Below the pieces are notes generated by a model. It searched no databases, was not told where the DNA came from, and was given only the letters and a program-made list of their open reading frames with translations. 35,884 nucleotides of DNA, from contig JBMYLY010000008.1 in NCBI GenBank assembly GCA_049596815.1, forward strand, positions 1 through 35,884. Direction: 5' to 3'. Source of the stretch: UBA724 sp049596815. Lineage in GTDB: Bacteria > Bacteroidota > Bacteroidia > Flavobacteriales > Flavobacteriaceae. Shown piece by piece: positions 33,902 to 35,884 of this stretch. A program made the position numbers and the translations under genes. Every line of letters begins with the position of its first letter. Position 1 is the first letter of the stretch.

Positions 33902-33931
33902 CAAATATACAACGCACGCAGAAACATCAAA
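33902..33931 (-). promoter_or_regulatory. Promoter of the metK methionine operon
   Basis: TTTG (33931-33928), 18 nt and TATATTTG (33909-33902) on the minus strand match the Bacteroidota consensus. Transcription would begin about where P1 of the riboswitch starts. The promoter lies immediately 3' of the upstream DUF6588-like gene. Confidence 0.8.
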
Positions 33932-33946
33932 ATGTTTTTATGTTAT

Positions 33947-34945
33947 TTAACGAAAATTAAAAGAAATCCCTGCCGTAAGGGTATTGTATTCTTGTAGAGT
34001 GTAATTGGCAAAAATCTTTAAAAACAACAAGTTCATACGAAGCCCCACAACCCCCATCATACCGCTAGCGTCGTAAGATAGGTTTAATGGTTCTAGAGGA
34101 CGCGTATAATCTACATCTTCTACAGTGTATTTTAAATCAAAATCTCCAGTTGTTTTTAGGTTAGAAGTTCCTGAACTGTAACCCACTCCTCCAAAAACAC
34201 TGATTATCGGGAGGTCAACAGATGCCAAGGCTTGAATTGTGTATGCATTTACATCAAAAGCAATCTGCTGGTTGGGTTGTTGAGGAATGTCATAAGTCAA
34301 TTCAGTCTGTGTAAAAGCAGCCAATAGGGCCACGTTTAGTGGTAGCTTGTCTAATGGACCAAAATACTGCATTAAGTTGTGCTTGAGACCCAGGCCAAAC
34401 AAGTTAAAGTTTGTTCTTTCGTTTTCAAACTGCGGTACGTAGCGCACAATCAAATCGGTATCAAAAAACAAACCCACACCGGCTTGAATAAATGGAGCTG
34501 GGAGGGTGTTGGCGGGCAATTCATCTTTGTATCCCCGGGGAAAATCTAGAGTCCCTGAATACTCTGGAAATCCATCAACTGCTGGCAAATTAACAGTTAG
34601 CAATGTAGGTTCCGACTCCCCAAAGATTGTTGGCAGGTTATCCGATGGTGTTTGTATGGAAGTTAATCCTTCCGGCACAAAAGACTCGTCTGCTTGCGGA
34701 ACAAAAGGTGCCGCAGCCCCAATGGTAAGGTCGAAACCTAGTTTTTTATGGGTTTTGGCACTGCTGGCCCATCCGGCATTAAGCCCATAAATGAGCGCTT
34801 TACCTAGGGGTCGTGTATAATCTTCCGCAAGAATGGCTGCATCTTCTTCTGAAGCACGAAGCAAGTTTTCGATATCTCCAAACAATTGAGCATTTGCAGA
34901 TCCGAATAGCAAAACAAAAATAAATAAGGATAGTGTTTGTTTCAT
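33947..34945 (-). CDS. DUF6588-like outer-membrane beta-barrel protein
   Basis: A 332-aa exported protein of unknown function. A signal peptide is visible (residues 1-19, cut after SANA). It then shows LLRASEEDAAILAEDYTRPL and a LNAGWASSAKTHKKLGFDL segment (about 55-73), a pattern I associate with DUF6588. The rest alternates polar and aromatic residues as in an outer-membrane barrel, and the chain ends in an aromatic-rich strand (FNFR). It is not obviously connected to the met operon, whose promoter begins 16 nt after its stop. Confidence 0.75.
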   Translation of the reverse strand: MKQTLSLFIFVLLFGSANAQLFGDIENLLRASEEDAAILAEDYTRPLGKALIYGLNAGWASSAKTHKKLGFDLTIGAAAPFVPQADESFVPEGLTSIQTPSDNLPTIFGESEPTLLTVNLPAVDGFPEYSGTLDFPRGYKDELPANTLPAPFIQAGVGLFFDTDLIVRYVPQFENERTNFNLFGLGLKHNLMQYFGPLDKLPLNVALLAAFTQTELTYDIPQQPNQQIAFDVNAYTIQALASVDLPIISVFGGVGYSSGTSNLKTTGDFDLKYTVEDVDYTRPLEPLNLSYDASGMMGVVGLRMNLLFLKIFANYTLQEYNTLTAGISFNFR

Positions 34946-34961
34946 GATTGTAGGTTTTTGT

Positions 34962-34969
34962 CAAAGATA
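34962..34969 (-). promoter_or_regulatory. -7 element before the DUF6588-like gene
   Basis: The minus strand reads TATCTTTG, an exact TAnnTTTG match, 16 nt before the ATG. A 10-bp palindrome GGATTAATCC (34971-34980) lies directly upstream between -7 and -33. No TTTG -33 box is seen. Confidence 0.55.
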
Positions 34970-35036
34970 GGGATTAATCCTATGGGAGAGAGAAATTTGA
35001 CGGGCTTTGCATTAAAATATGATTCAAGGATTAGAC

Positions 35037-35067
35037 TTGGTCGATAATGCGATGAATTTTATATTTT
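35037..35067 (+). promoter_or_regulatory. Possible promoter of the deoxynucleoside kinase gene
   Basis: TTGG (35037-35040), a 19-nt spacer and TATATTTT (35060-35067) are one-base variants of the consensus at the right spacing, 27 nt before the ATG. Confidence 0.4.
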
Positions 35068-35094
35068 TAAACCTCAATTCAAAAAGCATCTTTT

Positions 35095-35715
35095 ATGCAC
35101 ATTGCTGTAGCCGGTAATATTGGGGCCGGAAAAACAACACTCACAGAGCTCTTGGCCAAACACTATCAATGGGAACCCCACTTCGAAGACGTGGTGCAAA
35201 ACCCGTATCTGGATGATTTTTATGCCGAGATGGAACGCTGGTCCTTCAACCTGCAAGTGTACTTCCTCAATAGTAGGTTTAGACAAATTCTAGAGATACA
35301 TCAAAATAACAAAACGGTGATTCAAGACCGCACAATCTATGAGGATGCTCACATATTCGCGCCCAATTTGCACGCCATGGGTCTGATGACGCATAGAGAT
35401 TTTGAAAATTACAGCTCTCTTTTTGAATTGATGGAGTCTTTGGTCAAGGGGCCAGATTTGTTAATCTATCTGCGCAGTTCAATTCCCAATTTGGTAGACC
35501 AGATTCATAAAAGAGGTCGCGCCTACGAAAACTCTATAAGTATTGAATATTTGAGCCGTCTCAATGAACGCTACGAGGCGTGGATTCATGGCTATGATAA
35601 AGGCAAAATCATTACTTTTGATGTGGATGACCTCAACTTTGTGGACAAACCCGAAGATTTAGGCCTTGTGATCGAACAGATAGACGGCCAGCTACATGGG
35701 TTGTTTAAAAAATAA
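35095..35715 (+). CDS. Deoxynucleoside kinase
   Basis: A 206-aa kinase of the dNK/dGK/dCK family, which phosphorylates deoxynucleosides in salvage. The P-loop GNIGAGKT is at 7-14, the DRTIYED motif (78-84; the family's DR(S/T) motif) follows, and an Arg-rich lid reads KRGRAYENSI near residue 145. Substrate specificity, whether deoxyadenosine/deoxyguanosine or broader, cannot be read from this. It is single-gene, ending in a shared terminator. Confidence 0.9.
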   Translation: MHIAVAGNIGAGKTTLTELLAKHYQWEPHFEDVVQNPYLDDFYAEMERWSFNLQVYFLNSRFRQILEIHQNNKTVIQDRTIYEDAHIFAPNLHAMGLMTHRDFENYSSLFELMESLVKGPDLLIYLRSSIPNLVDQIHKRGRAYENSISIEYLSRLNERYEAWIHGYDKGKIITFDVDDLNFVDKPEDLGLVIEQIDGQLHGLFKK

Positions 35716-35717
35716 AA

Positions 35718-35739
35718 AAAGGCGCCATTTGGCGCCTTT
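35718..35739. terminator. Bidirectional intrinsic terminator
   Basis: A 9-bp stem, AAAGGCGCC with GGCGCCTTT, around an ATTT loop lies between convergent genes. On the minus strand it is followed by a run of seven T and then a further T-rich stretch, a strong terminator for the small gene. On the plus strand the T run is short (TTTC), so it is weaker for the kinase gene. Confidence 0.85.
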
Positions 35740-35760
35740 CAATTTACATCTGATATTGTG

Positions 35761-35884
35761 TTAGGATTGAGAAGCCAGTTTGTCAATTTTGGCTTTTACC
35801 TCAGCCTCTCCCCCTTCAATAACCTCTATGGTCTCAGTCGTTTCTCCGTCTTTGGTTTCGACGGTAGTAACAGTTGCGATGGTT
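35761..35884 (-). CDS. Hypothetical protein, 3' end only
   Basis: The window ends inside this gene; the last 40 codons and TAA (35763-35761) are visible. The visible part is rich in Thr, Glu and Lys with no hydrophobic segment (ends KIDKLASQS). I do not recognise the family. It was judged real because an open frame runs to the window edge and a strong terminator follows its stop by about 20 nt. Confidence 0.6.
   Translation of the reverse strand, partial: TIATVTTVETKDGETTETIEVIEGGEAEVKAKIDKLASQS

Overview
The window is chromosomal DNA of a member of the Bacteroidota, most likely a flavobacterium-like lineage. The evidence is the gliding genes gldB and gldC, a DnaG primase with a degenerate zinc motif, a split cobalamin-dependent methionine synthase, a DUF6588-type outer-membrane protein, and promoters of the Bacteroidota form (TTTG, about 19 nt, then TAnnTTTG). 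Coding density is very high, many genes overlap by 1-17 bp, and no stretch over about 300 bases lacks a gene. No tRNA, rRNA, insertion sequence, prophage or CRISPR array was seen. Almost all of it is core metabolism and cell-division machinery; the unusual material lies in the short leaders between operons.

Layout. (1) 1-6391, minus strand: a dcw cell-wall/division cluster read mraZ, rsmH, ftsL-like, ftsI-type PBP, murE, mraY, murD. murD loses its frame at the window edge. Three 10-bp repeats upstream of mraZ look like the MraZ operator. (2) 6600-10885: alpha/beta hydrolase and engB (plus), gldB-gldC (minus), nadE (plus), and an atypical response regulator (plus). (3) 10882-16008, minus: dnaG, a polyprenyl synthase, rlmN and queA. 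(4) 16081-23131, minus: an aromatic amino acid operon, pheA, aminotransferase, tyrA, DAHP synthase-chorismate mutase, then rsgA, dtd, a MazG-type hydrolase and aroA. It is preceded by what looks like a complete Phe/Tyr attenuator: a 21-codon leader peptide with seven Phe/Tyr codons, an antiterminator and an intrinsic terminator ending 3 nt before pheA. (5) 23192-23983, plus: an ABM-fold protein and a glyoxalase-fold protein. (6) 24031-33931, minus: one continuous methionine/SAM operon, metK, metY, metX, osmC-like, metZ-like, metH (two genes), metF. A SAM-II-type riboswitch precedes it, and its leader also carries an anti-aptamer strand and a hairpin that could hide the metK start. (7) 33947-35884: a DUF6588-like barrel protein, a deoxynucleoside kinase, a bidirectional terminator and the 3' end of a small unknown gene.

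How it fits together: the two amino-acid operons use different RNA switches. The aromatic operon appears to sense charged tRNA-Phe and tRNA-Tyr through ribosome position on a leader peptide. The methionine operon appears to sense SAM directly. The dcw cluster appears to be controlled by its own first gene product. All functional statements come from reading sequence and family knowledge; no database search or folding program was run.
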